A stretch of DNA of 64,000 bases from Natrialba taiwanensis DSM 12281 (lineage in GTDB: Archaea; Halobacteriota; Halobacteria; Halobacteriales; Natrialbaceae), in contig NZ_AOIL01000001.1 in the NCBI RefSeq assembly GCF_000337595.1, forward strand, positions 55,219 to 119,218, given 5' to 3'. Position 1 is the stretch's first letter. Every line of letters starts with the position of its first letter. Below the pieces are notes generated by a model. That model was not told the DNA's origin. It ran no database searches and worked only from the letters and a program-made list of their open reading frames with translations. This document shows positions 37,035 to 46,043 of the stretch, piece by piece. A program made the position numbers and the translations under genes.

Positions 37035-37898
37035 GTGCACGACCGATCGCTCCTCGGCCGCCACACCGCGACAGTTCGCGGCCTCTGGAAGCACGTCCAG
37101 CCGATATTCCTGCTCCCGGGCGCAGCGATGTCGGTTTTCGGTGCCCTCCTCGCCGCCGAGTTCAGCGTTGGTCCGGCGATTGGCCACGTGCTCGCGGTGT
37201 CGCTTGCCGTCTACGTCGCCCACCTCAAGGACGGGTACGTCGACTACTACGTCCGCGGTGAGGACGAGACGAATCCGCTCTCGCCGCGCGCACTCCGGCT
37301 CGCAATCGGCCTCGCGACTGCGGGTGCAACCGCGTGCATTGGATTCCTCTGGCTGCGTGCTGCGGCTGAACTCGTGGCCGTCGTCCTCACGGTTCCGCTG
37401 GTCGTTCTGGGTCACCTTCACGCGCCGTCTCTCGATACCGGACCGGTCACCGGAACCGCTGACTATCCGCTGGGGATCGTCCTCGCAATGCTGGGCGGAT
37501 ATGCCGCCCAGACCGGTACCGTTTCGGCCGCTGTTATCGCCGTTTGTCTCGCGCTGTTCCCCCTCCTCGTCGGGACCAACGTGCTGTTAGATATCGTGGA
37601 CTACCGACACGACCGCCGTCTTTCGAAACGGACGATCCCCGTCGCTCTCGGTCCGAGTCGGGCACGATTCGTTGCAATCGGTTTCATCTTCGCCAGCGTC
37701 GGACTGTTGGGTGTCGCGATCGCGCTCGGCGCACTCTCACAGCGGGTTGCAGTCGCCGGAATCGTTCCCGCGTGTGCCGGGACCTGGTGTCTCACCGGCC
37801 GGTACAGTGCGGATCGTGCCGTACGCGTTCTCATCGGGGCGACGTACGCGTTCGCCGGAGTCCTGTTTCTCGCGATTCAGCCTGATTTCTTCATCTGA
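37035..37898 (+). CDS. UbiA-family prenyltransferase-like membrane protein
   Basis: Membrane protein (about 287 aa from the GTG chosen here) with seven to nine hydrophobic segments. Two Asp-rich Mg2+/diphosphate sites of UbiA enzymes are recognisable: HLKDGYVDYYVRG and DIVDYRHDRRLSKRTIPVALG (in part). Such proteins transfer isoprenoid chains to aromatic or lipid acceptors, for instance in menaquinone, haem or archaeal lipid synthesis. Start is uncertain: the frame is open from 36867, but residues before VHDRSLLG are Cys- and Arg-rich and lie over the divergent promoter. It is divergent from the AMP-ligase gene. Confidence 0.75.
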   Translation: MHDRSLLGRHTATVRGLWKHVQPIFLLPGAAMSVFGALLAAEFSVGPAIGHVLAVSLAVYVAHLKDGYVDYYVRGEDETNPLSPRALRLAIGLATAGATACIGFLWLRAAAELVAVVLTVPLVVLGHLHAPSLDTGPVTGTADYPLGIVLAMLGGYAAQTGTVSAAVIAVCLALFPLLVGTNVLLDIVDYRHDRRLSKRTIPVALGPSRARFVAIGFIFASVGLLGVAIALGALSQRVAVAGIVPACAGTWCLTGRYSADRAVRVLIGATYAFAGVLFLAIQPDFFI

Positions 37899-37934
37899 CA
37901 CCATTGACTGCGCGATCGGGCGATCCCCGCGACG

Positions 37935-38702
37935 TCATCCATACACCAGTCGCAGTTCGATGTCGTCGACCGCTTCGAGCAGGCGCTCGGACAGGTCGTC
38001 TTCGATCCGCTCCTCCGTAACCCGGTTTGCGGCACCCGCGATGGTGACGGCCGCGACCGGCCGGCCATCGGTGATGACCGGAGATGCGATCGCGTGCAGT
38101 CCCCGGAGATCCTCCTGTGCGTTCATCGCATAGCCGCGGTCTCTAACCTCCACGAGTTCATTGAGCAGGGTCTCGTAATCGGTGATCGTGTTCTCAGTTT
38201 GTGCCGGCAGTCCGTGGCGGTCGATGATCGACGAGACCTCGTCGTCGGGGAGGTGAGCCAGGATCGCCTTGCCGGCCGAGTTCGCGTGTAAGTAGACCCA
38301 CGTGCCGATCGTCGAGTCGAAGGTGAACGCCTCGTTGTGGGCAACGCCGTAGATGAACATCCCCATCCCGTTTTCGTGAACGATGAGCCAGGCCGCCTCG
38401 TTCGTCTCGGCTGCGAGCCTGTCGACTCGATTCTTGGCGGCGTGATAGACCTCGTACTGGTTCCGAACGTGGATGCCGGCGGTGAAAAACTGGAGTCCGA
38501 GACGATACTGACCGTCCTCTTTGACGACGTACCGGTGGCGTTCGAGCGCCACGAGGTGTTTGTGAACGGTGCTCTTTGCGAGATCGAGCCGATTGGCGAG
38601 TTCAGTGACACCTGCACCGTTCGTGCGCTTTAAGCATTCGATGATGGCGAACAGCGTCTCGTCCGATTTGACGGATCGTCCATCGATATCACGATTTTCC
38701 AT
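37935..38702 (-). CDS. IclR-family transcriptional regulator
   Basis: Regulator of 255 aa. The N-terminal winged helix is SDETLFAIIECLKRTNGAGV, then TELANRLDLAKSTVHKHLVALE (in part); the C-terminal effector domain has LHANSAGKAILAHLPDDEVS and TDYETLLNELVEVRDRGYAM. IclR proteins of haloarchaea usually control adjacent catabolic genes. The leaderless start MENRDIDGR at 38702 is set by the box CTTATATAG 21-29 bases upstream. It is divergent from livH and convergent with the UbiA gene; likely targets are livHM and/or the gentisate block. Confidence 0.92.
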   Translation of the reverse strand: MENRDIDGRSVKSDETLFAIIECLKRTNGAGVTELANRLDLAKSTVHKHLVALERHRYVVKEDGQYRLGLQFFTAGIHVRNQYEVYHAAKNRVDRLAAETNEAAWLIVHENGMGMFIYGVAHNEAFTFDSTIGTWVYLHANSAGKAILAHLPDDEVSSIIDRHGLPAQTENTITDYETLLNELVEVRDRGYAMNAQEDLRGLHAIASPVITDGRPVAAVTIAGAANRVTEERIEDDLSERLLEAVDDIELRLVYG

Positions 38703-38722
38703 AGGAATTCTTTCTGTTGCGT

Positions 38723-38731
38723 CTATATAAG
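38723..38731 (-). promoter_or_regulatory. TATA box of the IclR gene
   Basis: CTTATATAG on the minus strand, 21-29 bases before the start at 38702; a strong match to the haloarchaeal consensus. Confidence 0.6.
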
Positions 38732-39080
38732 AGATGTTCAAGACTTCTAGTAGATCATGCGGGGAAACAAATCCCTCTTGTTCGCTGTGACGAAACGTAG
38801 TAGTTGGCCCGTCAACAGTATTTTGCCGTGCCGCCATTACATGGGTACTACTGTAAACCAATCTGCGTAAGTCGCCCCATCTGCTCACGGAATCGATGTG
38901 AACTCGTCTCACAGGATTCTCATCGGATCAGCCGGTCCTAAATTATAGACCGTTCGGGACATGGTCTCGTTTCCTGAGAGCGAACGGCATGTGTGATCTG
39001 AACGCATGGTACAATCCAGCGTGTCACCACACAAGTGCTCAGTGAAACAGTAGGGTGTGGCCGCCTAGCCGACCACAATG

Positions 39081-39109
39081 TATAAGATATGGTGATGTGA
39101 TAGCACATC
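39081..39109 (+). promoter_or_regulatory. livH promoter with GATGTG-ATAG-CACATC operator-like dyad
   Basis: TATAAG at 39081-39086 is 28-33 bases before the ATG at 39114. Between them, GATGTG (39094-39099) and CACATC (39104-39109) form a perfect 6-bp inverted repeat with a 4-base spacer over the expected transcription start, a typical repressor position. Confidence 0.55.
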
Positions 39110-39113
39110 TGTA

Positions 39114-39980
39114 ATGGTGTCAGCGTCGGTAACACAGCTAGTGGAATTTGCGATCGACGGGATCACACAGGGGCTCGTCCTGGCCCTGCTCGGACTCGGA
39201 ATCACGATCGTGTTCGGGCTCGGTGGCGTGCTCAACCTGTCGATCGGGGTCTTTTCGGCGATCGCGGTCGTCATCGCGATCGAACTCCTCGGGATCACGT
39301 CGAGTCTCCCGCTCTCGGTCGTCCTTGCCGTCGTCGCCGTCACTGGACTCGGCCTGGTCGTCGACAAGTCGCTGCTCTCGTTCGTCTACCGATCCGAGGG
39401 TGAAGAGCGGGTGTTGCTCGGAATTTTCGTTACGCTCGGGTTGGCGACGCTTCTCGACGGACTGCTCGTTATCGCTCGTCCATCGTCGTACTCGCTCTCC
39501 GTCGGGGTTCCGTCGACGACGGTCCTCGGTGCACAGATACGCGGTTCCTCGATCGCGATTATTGCAATCAGTCTCGCCGTGTTCGCGGGGCTGTATTACT
39601 TCTTCCGCCGAACGTATCTCGGACGGGCGATGAGGACGGTTCTACAGGACGAGACCGGAGCGGTTCTCTGCGGAATCAGCCCACGAAAGATGCGAACGCT
39701 CGTGTTCGTGCTTAGCGCGTCCATCGCGGCGGTTGCGGGGATTCTCTACAGCTTCACCCAGCAGGTCGGTGCAGCGGAGGGATTCGAGCTGACGATCCTG
39801 GCGTTGATCGTGTCCATCGTCGGCGGCGTGACGAGCATCGTCGGCGCGGTCGCAGCGGGACTCGTCCTCGGCCTCATTGCCACGTTCACGAGCGCGTACG
39901 TCGGCGCGTACGTCGCCGAAATCGCACTGTTCGCGGCCGCGATCGTCGCACTGCTGCTCCAGCCGGAGCAGGTCGCATAA
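39114..39980 (+). CDS. livH: Branched-chain amino acid-type ABC permease LivH
   Basis: Integral membrane permease, 288 aa, with about eight hydrophobic segments. The family hallmarks are GLVLALLGLGITIVFGLGGVLNLSIG (in part), near the start, and the cytoplasmic loop TYLGRAMRTVLQDETGAVLCGI that contacts the ATPases LivG and LivF. It forms the translocation pore together with LivM, encoded 33 bases downstream. Liv-type transporters of catabolic regions often carry aromatic or amide compounds rather than leucine, so the cargo is open. It has its own strong leaderless promoter. Confidence 0.93.
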   Translation: MVSASVTQLVEFAIDGITQGLVLALLGLGITIVFGLGGVLNLSIGVFSAIAVVIAIELLGITSSLPLSVVLAVVAVTGLGLVVDKSLLSFVYRSEGEERVLLGIFVTLGLATLLDGLLVIARPSSYSLSVGVPSTTVLGAQIRGSSIAIIAISLAVFAGLYYFFRRTYLGRAMRTVLQDETGAVLCGISPRKMRTLVFVLSASIAAVAGILYSFTQQVGAAEGFELTILALIVSIVGGVTSIVGAVAAGLVLGLIATFTSAYVGAYVAEIALFAAAIVALLLQPEQVA

Positions 39981-40013
39981 CGAACTCGGTACACACGGAC
40001 ACTATCAATACCA

Positions 40014-41042
40014 ATGATTCACGCACTACTCACGCGCGTCGGTGGCACTGATTGGGAGACAATTCGGTTACCGCTCGTCCTGGGACTACTCGCACTCGTT
40101 CCTCCGGTCGTCTTCCGCGAGGGTGCGACGTACGTTTCCCGACTGATCATCCTCGCAGCGATTTTCGCGACGCTCGCGATGGCGCTCAACATCGTCTTCG
40201 GACACACGGACCAACTGTTCCTGTTCGTTGGTGCACTGACTGGAATCGGCGCGTATACTACCGCTATTTCGGCCGAGGCGCTCGGCGTCTCGCCGTGGGT
40301 GACGCTCTTCATCGGTGCCCTCCTAACCGGCGCGATCGGTTCCCTCGTCTGTTACGTCGCGGCGCGGCTCCAGTTTACCGTCATCCTGATCGCCATCTTG
40401 ACCCTCGCGCTGCAGTTTGCGGTCATCGAGTTCTTCGTCGGTGCCCGCGACATCACCGGCGGGAGCACCGGGCTCATCTTCTCGGGCCTAGGATTCGAGT
40501 CGCTCCAGGAGGGGTTCGGCATCCACGAGCACGTGATCCTCTATTACCTCGTGCTCGCACTCCTCGGCGCGACGTTCGCCTTCTACGAGTGGCTTCGCAA
40601 CTCGACGTACGGATTGGCCTTCGACGCGATCCGACAGGACGAGGTCGCCGCCGAATCGATCGGCGTCGACGTGGTCCGGTACAAGGTTCTCGCGGGGTTC
40701 ACCAGCGCCTTCATCATCGGGCTCGTCGGTCCGTTGTACGCGCAACTGGAGGGATTCGTTATCCCCGGCCTGTTCGAGTTCCAGGTGATCGACGTGCTCG
40801 TCCTGATCATCCTCATCGTCGGTGGGATGCGGACACTCCTCGGGCCACTCGTTGGGGCCGGACTCGTCATCTGGATAGACGAAGGACTGGCATCCACGGG
40901 AGAGTGGCGAACAGTGATCTTCGGCGCACTCCTGATCTTCCTCTTCCTCTACTTCCGACAGGGCGTCGTCCCGTTCGCGGACCGCATCCTGAACGATCGA
41001 TTTCGAACTCGCGAGCGGATCGCGACGTGGCGCGAAAGCTAG
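40014..41042 (+). CDS. livM: Branched-chain amino acid-type ABC permease LivM
   Basis: Second permease, 342 aa, with about ten hydrophobic segments. MALNIVFGHTDQLFLFVGALTGIGAYT (in part) near the N-terminus and STYGLAFDAIRQDEVAAESIGVDV (in part) mark the LivM coupling loop. It follows livH on the same strand. The rest of the transporter (livG, livF and the binding protein) is encoded on the opposite strand, convergent to this gene, so the two halves must be regulated separately. Confidence 0.92.
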   Translation: MIHALLTRVGGTDWETIRLPLVLGLLALVPPVVFREGATYVSRLIILAAIFATLAMALNIVFGHTDQLFLFVGALTGIGAYTTAISAEALGVSPWVTLFIGALLTGAIGSLVCYVAARLQFTVILIAILTLALQFAVIEFFVGARDITGGSTGLIFSGLGFESLQEGFGIHEHVILYYLVLALLGATFAFYEWLRNSTYGLAFDAIRQDEVAAESIGVDVVRYKVLAGFTSAFIIGLVGPLYAQLEGFVIPGLFEFQVIDVLVLIILIVGGMRTLLGPLVGAGLVIWIDEGLASTGEWRTVIFGALLIFLFLYFRQGVVPFADRILNDRFRTRERIATWRES

Positions 41043-41236
41043 CGAGAAGGGGCACAAACCCCGTCATCTCTCCTGCGCACGTTTCCCGACCACCGCAGGG
41101 CACGCACGTGACCGCGACTCCGTCTCAAAAAGAGACCAGTATGCGACAGTCCCCACTGAAAGTCACTGCACACCCGATCGCACGAGGGCTGTACGATCGG
41201 TGTGAAGCGTTTCAGTTGCACTATAGCCGTCCCGGG

Positions 41237-42451
41237 CTACCATTCCCTCGGATCGATCGCCGAGAGGGTATCCGTCCGGTAGACCTCGTGCAGATCGAAG
41301 TCGCCGTCCGGATAATACGCCGGTGCCTGCGTCTCGAACCCGCTCCAGATTAGCGAGTAGTTGTCCAGCTCACCCCACTCCGTATACTGGACCGGTTCGG
41401 CGTAGATCGTGTCGAACTCGAGTTGGCGTGTTCCCGCTGCAACGTCCTGTGGATCGGCCGACTCCTGTTGGCGCATCGCCTCCGCGATCAACTGCACCGT
41501 GACGTATCCGGCCGCCTGTGTCGGGCCGAAATAACCGCCCGTCTCCTCGTAGAACCGGTCGGCGATCTCCTGGTACTCCTCGGAGTACACGTCCGGAAGG
41601 TGACCGAACGTGAACCCGTTCGCGACGGCGTCCCCGATCCCGTTGTAATTCGTCTCCGGCGGGTCGACGGCCCCGGTCATCAGTTCGGGTTCGAGTCCGA
41701 CCTCCATCATCTGACTGAACATGTCGTTCAGTCCCGGCGGATGTCCCGAGCCGACCAGCACGTCCAGATCGCTCGGCATATCGCGGAGGTACGGCGCGAA
41801 ATCGCTCTCCCCCTGCGGTGCCGTTCGCATCGTGAGATCGATATTGTCTGGGAAGGTTCGCTCGATGGCATCCTCGGCTGCGATCCCCCACGCGTAGTCG
41901 GCGTTGATCGCCCCGATCGTCTCGTACCCGTTGTCTTCGATGATGTCCGCGACGGCCTGGATGAACGCCGGCGCGGGCGGCAGCGCCGTCCGGAACGTGT
42001 AGCTCGAGTTCCGCGAGAGAATCTCGATGTCGCCCGACGTGTGCAAGAACAGCGGCACCTCGAGTTCTTCCGCGTTCTCCGAGGTCAGGACTCCTACGTC
42101 GCTCGAGACCGGGCCGACGGCGGCGACGGCGTCCTCAGTTTCGACGAGCCGGTTGAGGATCGTCACCGCCTCGCTCGGTTCCGATCCGGTGTCCTCCGCG
42201 ATGTGTTCGAGTTCCTGATCGAGGACGCCGCCGTCGGCGTTGATCTCCTCAATCGCGAACTCGATCCCCGCCGTGTGGGCGTCTCCGTACAGGGCAAAGG
42301 GTCCCGAGTGAGGCTGTAGTCCCGCAATAGTGTGCGTATCGCCGCCCCCGCTCCCGCCCATGCACCCGGCCATAAGTCCGATCCCCACGCCGGCCCCAGT
42401 CGATTTCAGCACCGTTCGACGCTGTATTCGGTGTAATCCCGTCTCTGGCAT
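41237..42451 (-). CDS. livK: Liv-type ABC substrate-binding protein, Tat lipoprotein
   Basis: Periplasmic-binding-protein type 1 receptor (PF13458, 404 aa). The N-terminus has a twin-arginine motif (QRRTVLKST) followed by GLMAGC, a lipobox, so the mature protein is lipid-anchored outside. The mature part contains GGDTHTIAGLQPHSGPF and EEINADGGVLDQELE (in part), typical of ligand-binding LivK-like proteins. It is the last gene of a unit with livG and livF. The ligand is unknown. The start at MPETGLHRIQRR is chosen because it places the Tat motif normally. Confidence 0.92.
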   Translation of the reverse strand: MPETGLHRIQRRTVLKSTGAGVGIGLMAGCMGGSGGGDTHTIAGLQPHSGPFALYGDAHTAGIEFAIEEINADGGVLDQELEHIAEDTGSEPSEAVTILNRLVETEDAVAAVGPVSSDVGVLTSENAEELEVPLFLHTSGDIEILSRNSSYTFRTALPPAPAFIQAVADIIEDNGYETIGAINADYAWGIAAEDAIERTFPDNIDLTMRTAPQGESDFAPYLRDMPSDLDVLVGSGHPPGLNDMFSQMMEVGLEPELMTGAVDPPETNYNGIGDAVANGFTFGHLPDVYSEEYQEIADRFYEETGGYFGPTQAAGYVTVQLIAEAMRQQESADPQDVAAGTRQLEFDTIYAEPVQYTEWGELDNYSLIWSGFETQAPAYYPDGDFDLHEVYRTDTLSAIDPREW

Positions 42452-42579
42452 TTGTACCACGGTATCAACTCACACTTACCATCCTTCAATCTTTTTGTCG
42501 CCGGTCCGCTCGCGAGTGAGTTCGAGCCTGCTCGCGGCACTCATGGGACGCCGTCGGCCCGGTTCGGGGACCGTCATGT

Positions 42580-43284
42580 TTAGCCGTGGAGATACGCCTC
42601 CACGACGTGGTCGCTCTCGAGCAACTCCGTCCCCGTTCCCTCGGCGGCGATGCGCCCGTTCTCTAGCAGGTAGGCCCGGTCCGCGAGTTCGAGCGCCCGA
42701 TCGACGTGTTGCTCGACGAGCAAGACGGTCACGTCCGTACTGATCTCCTCGATCTTCTCGAACACCCGCTCGGCGAGTTGCGGGGCGAGCGCACCGGACG
42801 GTTCGTCCAGCGCGAGGATGTCGGGTTGTGCCATCAACCCGCGGCCGATCGCGAGCATCTGCTGTTCGCCGCCGCTTAACGTCCCCGCCTTCTGCTCCCG
42901 GCGCTCCTCGAGAACGGGGAACATCTCGACGACCTCCGCGTGCGTCTCCTCGAACTCGTCGCGGTGTCTGTACGATCCCATCCGCAGGTTTTCGGCGACC
43001 GTCATCTCGTCGAAGAGGTTCCGCTCCTCGGGCACGTGGACCAAGCCGAGGTCGACGATCTCCTCGGCGCGACGGGTCGAGATATCCGAACCGAGGATCT
43101 CGATCGTCCCGGCGGACGGCTCGAGCAGGCCCGAGAGCGTTCTGAGCAGCGTCGTCTTGCCCGCGCCGTTCGGCCCGACCAACGTCACGACCGAATCCTC
43201 CTCCGCAATCGCCATCGATACGTCCCACAGGACCTGTAGATCGCCGTAAGAGACGTCTACCCTGTCGACCTTGAGCAACGTCAT
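42580..43284 (-). CDS. livF: Liv-type ABC ATPase LivF
   Basis: ATP-binding subunit of 234 aa with Walker [12 protein letters not shown], signature LSGGEQQMLAIGRGL, Walker B ILALDEPSGAL and switch His in VEQHV. It forms the ATPase heterodimer with LivG and contacts LivH and LivM. It overlaps the livG stop by 4 bases, so translation is coupled. The protein is the short LivF form without the extra helical insertion of LivG. Confidence 0.94.
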   Translation of the reverse strand: MTLLKVDRVDVSYGDLQVLWDVSMAIAEEDSVVTLVGPNGAGKTTLLRTLSGLLEPSAGTIEILGSDISTRRAEEIVDLGLVHVPEERNLFDEMTVAENLRMGSYRHRDEFEETHAEVVEMFPVLEERREQKAGTLSGGEQQMLAIGRGLMAQPDILALDEPSGALAPQLAERVFEKIEEISTDVTVLLVEQHVDRALELADRAYLLENGRIAAEGTGTELLESDHVVEAYLHG

Positions 43285-44027
43285 ACCTCCACCCCACCGA
43301 GGTAGGCCTCGGCAACTTGCTGATCGGACTGGACCTCTGCAGGCGTTCCGTCCGCGATCTTCGCACCCTGATTGAGAACGATGATCCGATCCGTCGCACC
43401 CATGATCGCATCGACGATGTGCTCGATCCAGAAGACGGAGATCCCGCGCTCGGAACGGATGCGCTCTAACGTCTCCGTCAGTGTCTCGAGTTCAGTCGGC
43501 GTGAGACCGCTGCCGATCTCGTCGACGAGGACGAACGCCGGCTCGGTCGCAAGCGCCCGGGCGAGTTCGAGCAGTTTCCGGTCCGCGATGTTGAGTTCGC
43601 CGACCGGATCGTGGGACTGCTCGTCGAGGCCGATGAACTCGAGCAGTTCGTAGGCCCGCGTTTCGGCGTGGGCTTTCGAATCGCCGTTGCCGAAGACGGC
43701 ACCGATGGCGACGTTCTCGATGACAGTCGCCTCGTCGAACGTCCGTGCCGTCTGGAAGGTCCTGGCAACGCCGGCTCTCGCGATTTCGTGTGGCTTGCTG
43801 CCGGTAAGCTCCGTATTGTCCAGGACGATCGTTCCCTCGGTGGGCGGATGGACGCCCGTAATCGCGTTGAACAGCGTCGTCTTGCCGGCTCCGTTCGGCC
43901 CGATCAATCCGACGATCTCCTCGTCTCCGATCTCGAAAGTTACGTCGTCGACGGCGACCAGGCCGCCGAACGATTTGCTAACACTCGTCGCCCGAAGCAT
44001 GCTCTGCGCTTTCGACGCATTCGTCAT
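43281..44027 (-). CDS. livG: Liv-type ABC ATPase LivG
   Basis: ATP-binding subunit of 248 aa. Walker A is [16 protein letters not shown], the signature region reads [15 protein letters not shown] (degenerate, as usual in LivG) and the Walker B is [11 protein letters not shown]. The start at [11 protein letters not shown] (44027) was chosen; a further 49 residues upstream are Arg-rich and non-coding in style, and [11 protein letters not shown] is another possible start. It precedes livF (4-base overlap) and livK on the same strand, with a thioesterase gene 204 bases upstream. Confidence 0.92.
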   Translation of the reverse strand: MTNASKAQSMLRATSVSKSFGGLVAVDDVTFEIGDEEIVGLIGPNGAGKTTLFNAITGVHPPTEGTIVLDNTELTGSKPHEIARAGVARTFQTARTFDEATVIENVAIGAVFGNGDSKAHAETRAYELLEFIGLDEQSHDPVGELNIADRKLLELARALATEPAFVLVDEIGSGLTPTELETLTETLERIRSERGISVFWIEHIVDAIMGATDRIIVLNQGAKIADGTPAEVQSDQQVAEAYLGGVEV

Positions 44028-44231
44028 AAATGATGTGGTAACGAAACGCACGGCCGTGGCGACGGAACGGTGACGACCGCTCGCTGAAACGCACCGCTTC
44101 CGACGAATCCGTTCCGGGGTTCGCCTACACCGGTCTGGGACACGGTTTCGTCGTGCTACGAACGCACTCACCATCGGACCACGGTCTCATCGTCCAAATC
44201 CGCTCGTCCACGGTCGTCTCAGTGGGACGAC

Positions 44232-44633
44232 TCAGTCGGCAACGCCGTCGAGAGCCGTTCTGAGCTCGTCGGGGACGGGAACGCCGCCGTCGCCGTCGAC
44301 GGGAACGCAGACGCGGTGTTCCGTCCCGCTGAAGACGACGGTCTCGTCGTGCGTTGCTCGGTATTCCAGTTGCACGCTCGATTCGCCGACCGTCGGCGTC
44401 AGTTCGATCTCGACGTCGTCGCCGGCTTCCACCTGGCCCGTAAAGTCGAAATCCATCGAGACGAGCGGGAGACCGATCCCGTGTTCGTCGGTCAGTTCCC
44501 AGAAGGGCCAGCCGATCGATTCCATGAACATATCCGAGGTCTCGTGAATCGCATCGATCATCCGCGGGTAGTGTGCGATTCCGAACGGATCCGTATCCGA
44601 GAATCGAACCGTCCACGTTCGTGTGAAACTCAT
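44232..44633 (-). CDS. 4-Hydroxybenzoyl-CoA thioesterase-like hotdog protein
   Basis: Single hotdog-domain thioesterase, 133 aa. The 4HBT-type catalytic motif is FSDTDPFGIAHYPRM (Asp in the TDPFG loop, with the H-Y-P that shapes the thioester site), and a VSMDFDFTGQVEAGDDVEIE strand region follows. It would release a free acid from an acyl- or aroyl-CoA. In a block with gentisate genes it could free gentisate or hydroxybenzoate from its CoA form. It is upstream of livGFK on the same strand and could be co-transcribed. Confidence 0.87.
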   Translation of the reverse strand: MSFTRTWTVRFSDTDPFGIAHYPRMIDAIHETSDMFMESIGWPFWELTDEHGIGLPLVSMDFDFTGQVEAGDDVEIELTPTVGESSVQLEYRATHDETVVFSGTEHRVCVPVDGDGGVPVPDELRTALDGVAD

Positions 44634-44745
44634 GTGGTGTCTCGTACTGAGAGGGTCGAGTCCTATAAGAATTCTCGAACGCTGCCGCCGGATCGGTCCG
44701 TTCTCGGACACTGGTACCGACTCACCTCGCTCGGTTCGTCTTGGC

Positions 44746-45056
44746 TACGGCGACCGCCACCCCCCCAAACTCGAGCGTGTTCTCGAGTTGACCGTCGAAG
44801 TCGAAGCACCGATCGAGATCGGCGAGACAGGCGCATCCCGATTAGCGGCGGTACAGTGACGGGGCGGTATAACGGACGAGTGCTGTCGGCCGGCATGGAT
44901 TATCAACTCTTTCGGGCCGAACGGCCGACGAAGTTGGTGGCGAAGTACGCGTTCGAAACCGCCGATCCGGAACTGGACTGGCTCACGCGGCACGTCTTCG
45001 TCGCCGGAACACGCCAGCCGACAGGCGTCAGGCTGGTTGTATCTCGCGTCGGATAG
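44746..45056 (+). pseudogene. Decayed DUF3237-domain gene
   Basis: Three pieces of a DUF3237 (UPF0311) protein can be read: LERVLELTVEVEAPIEIGET from about 44770 in one frame, then ISGGTVTGRYNGRVLSAGMDY from about 44845 in another, and ETADPELDWLTRHVFVAG...GVRLVVSRV up to the stop at 45056. The C-terminal WLxRxxFVxxGxR...VxxxVYxV pattern is the family ending. Compared with the family (about 150 aa) a frameshift lies near 44835 and roughly 40-50 residues are missing before ETADPEL. There is no start codon. It is a broken gene, not a short functional one. DUF3237 genes often lie with aromatic-degradation genes. Confidence 0.75.
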
Positions 45057-45263
45057 CCGCTTTCTCTCGTCCGCTCGAGGCTTGTTTTCCCGTGATAGCG
45101 CCCGCAGCGGGGAGATTTTCACCGGCAACACGGTGTCCACTGATGAACCGGATAGTGTGATCCACCCCAGGCCGAAACGAGTTCAGGGAGCCGACCAGTG
45201 ACGACAGTTCGAGGTCGGCAGTAACCCGTTCGTGAGCGGCTGCCAATCTGTGGTCTCCGTCGG
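45057..45263. other. Intergenic, 207 bp
   Basis: Between the DUF3237 relic and the SsuC-like permease stop. No gene, repeat or RNA recognised. Confidence 0.4.
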
Positions 45264-46043
45264 TCAGGTCCACACGAGGAGTCGGCCGCGAAGGTATCGC
45301 AGCCCGCGGTCGAGGGTGAATCCCACGATCATAATTGCGATGAGCGATGCGTACACCTGCGCCGACTCGAACGACCGGACGCCTTGGATTTCGAGGTGGC
45401 CCAGCCCGCCGCCGCCGGCGACCATCTCGAAGACGAACGTGACGATCAGCGCGATCGGTAGCGCGATTTGGACGCCCGAGATGATCCCTGGTGCTGCCGC
45501 CGGAACGACGACCCGTCGGAGCAGTCGGCGGTCCGAGGTGCCCATCATTCGCGCCGACCAGACGAGGTTCTCGTCGACCTCGCGGGTCGCGTTGCGGGCG
45601 TTGATCGCGACTGGCCAGAAGCAGCCGACGGCGACCAGCATGATCTTCGACAGGTCGCCGGTGCCGAACCAGAACATGAAGACGGGAACGAGCGCGATCA
45701 CCGGCACCGGGTAGCCGACCTCGATGATCGGGTCCCAGAACCAGCCCATGATGCGGTTCCGGGCGGCGAGCACGCCGACGACGATACCGAGGAGACACGC
45801 AAGCAGGAGACCGGCCATCGCCCGGCGGAACGTCAGGTACGCGTGTTCGAGCATCGTGCCGTCGGCAGTCAACTCGTAGAACGTAGCCAGCACGTCCGAT
45901 AACGGCGGCAGGAAGTAGGAGTGGACCATGTCGTACTGCGCGACGAACTCCCACAGGAGCAACAGCAGTACGAGCGAGTAGATCGATTTGGCGGCGGCGA
46001 TCACGTCGTTGCGATCGAGGCCGACCGTTCTGGTCACGTCCAT
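45264..46043 (-). CDS. SsuC/TauC-type ABC permease (second of two)
   Basis: Membrane permease of 259 aa with about six hydrophobic segments (PF00528). The EAA loop reads EVDENLVWSARMMGTSDRR. It overlaps the stop of the first permease by 10 bases and follows it in the operon. A longer open frame to 46751 reads out of frame through the first permease and is not coding. Start MDVTRTVGLDR at 46043 is well placed. Nitrate, sulfonate, taurine or pyrimidine (HMP) precursor import are the usual roles of the family. Confidence 0.88.
   Translation of the reverse strand: MDVTRTVGLDRNDVIAAAKSIYSLVLLLLLWEFVAQYDMVHSYFLPPLSDVLATFYELTADGTMLEHAYLTFRRAMAGLLLACLLGIVVGVLAARNRIMGWFWDPIIEVGYPVPVIALVPVFMFWFGTGDLSKIMLVAVGCFWPVAINARNATREVDENLVWSARMMGTSDRRLLRRVVVPAAAPGIISGVQIALPIALIVTFVFEMVAGGGGLGHLEIQGVRSFESAQVYASLIAIMIVGFTLDRGLRYLRGRLLVWT

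Larger units (their letters stand above)
38703..39113. other. Divergent intergenic region, 411 bp
   Basis: Lies between the IclR gene and livH. It holds both promoters and the livH operator-like dyad, listed separately. The middle contains no recognisable gene or RNA. Confidence 0.5.
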
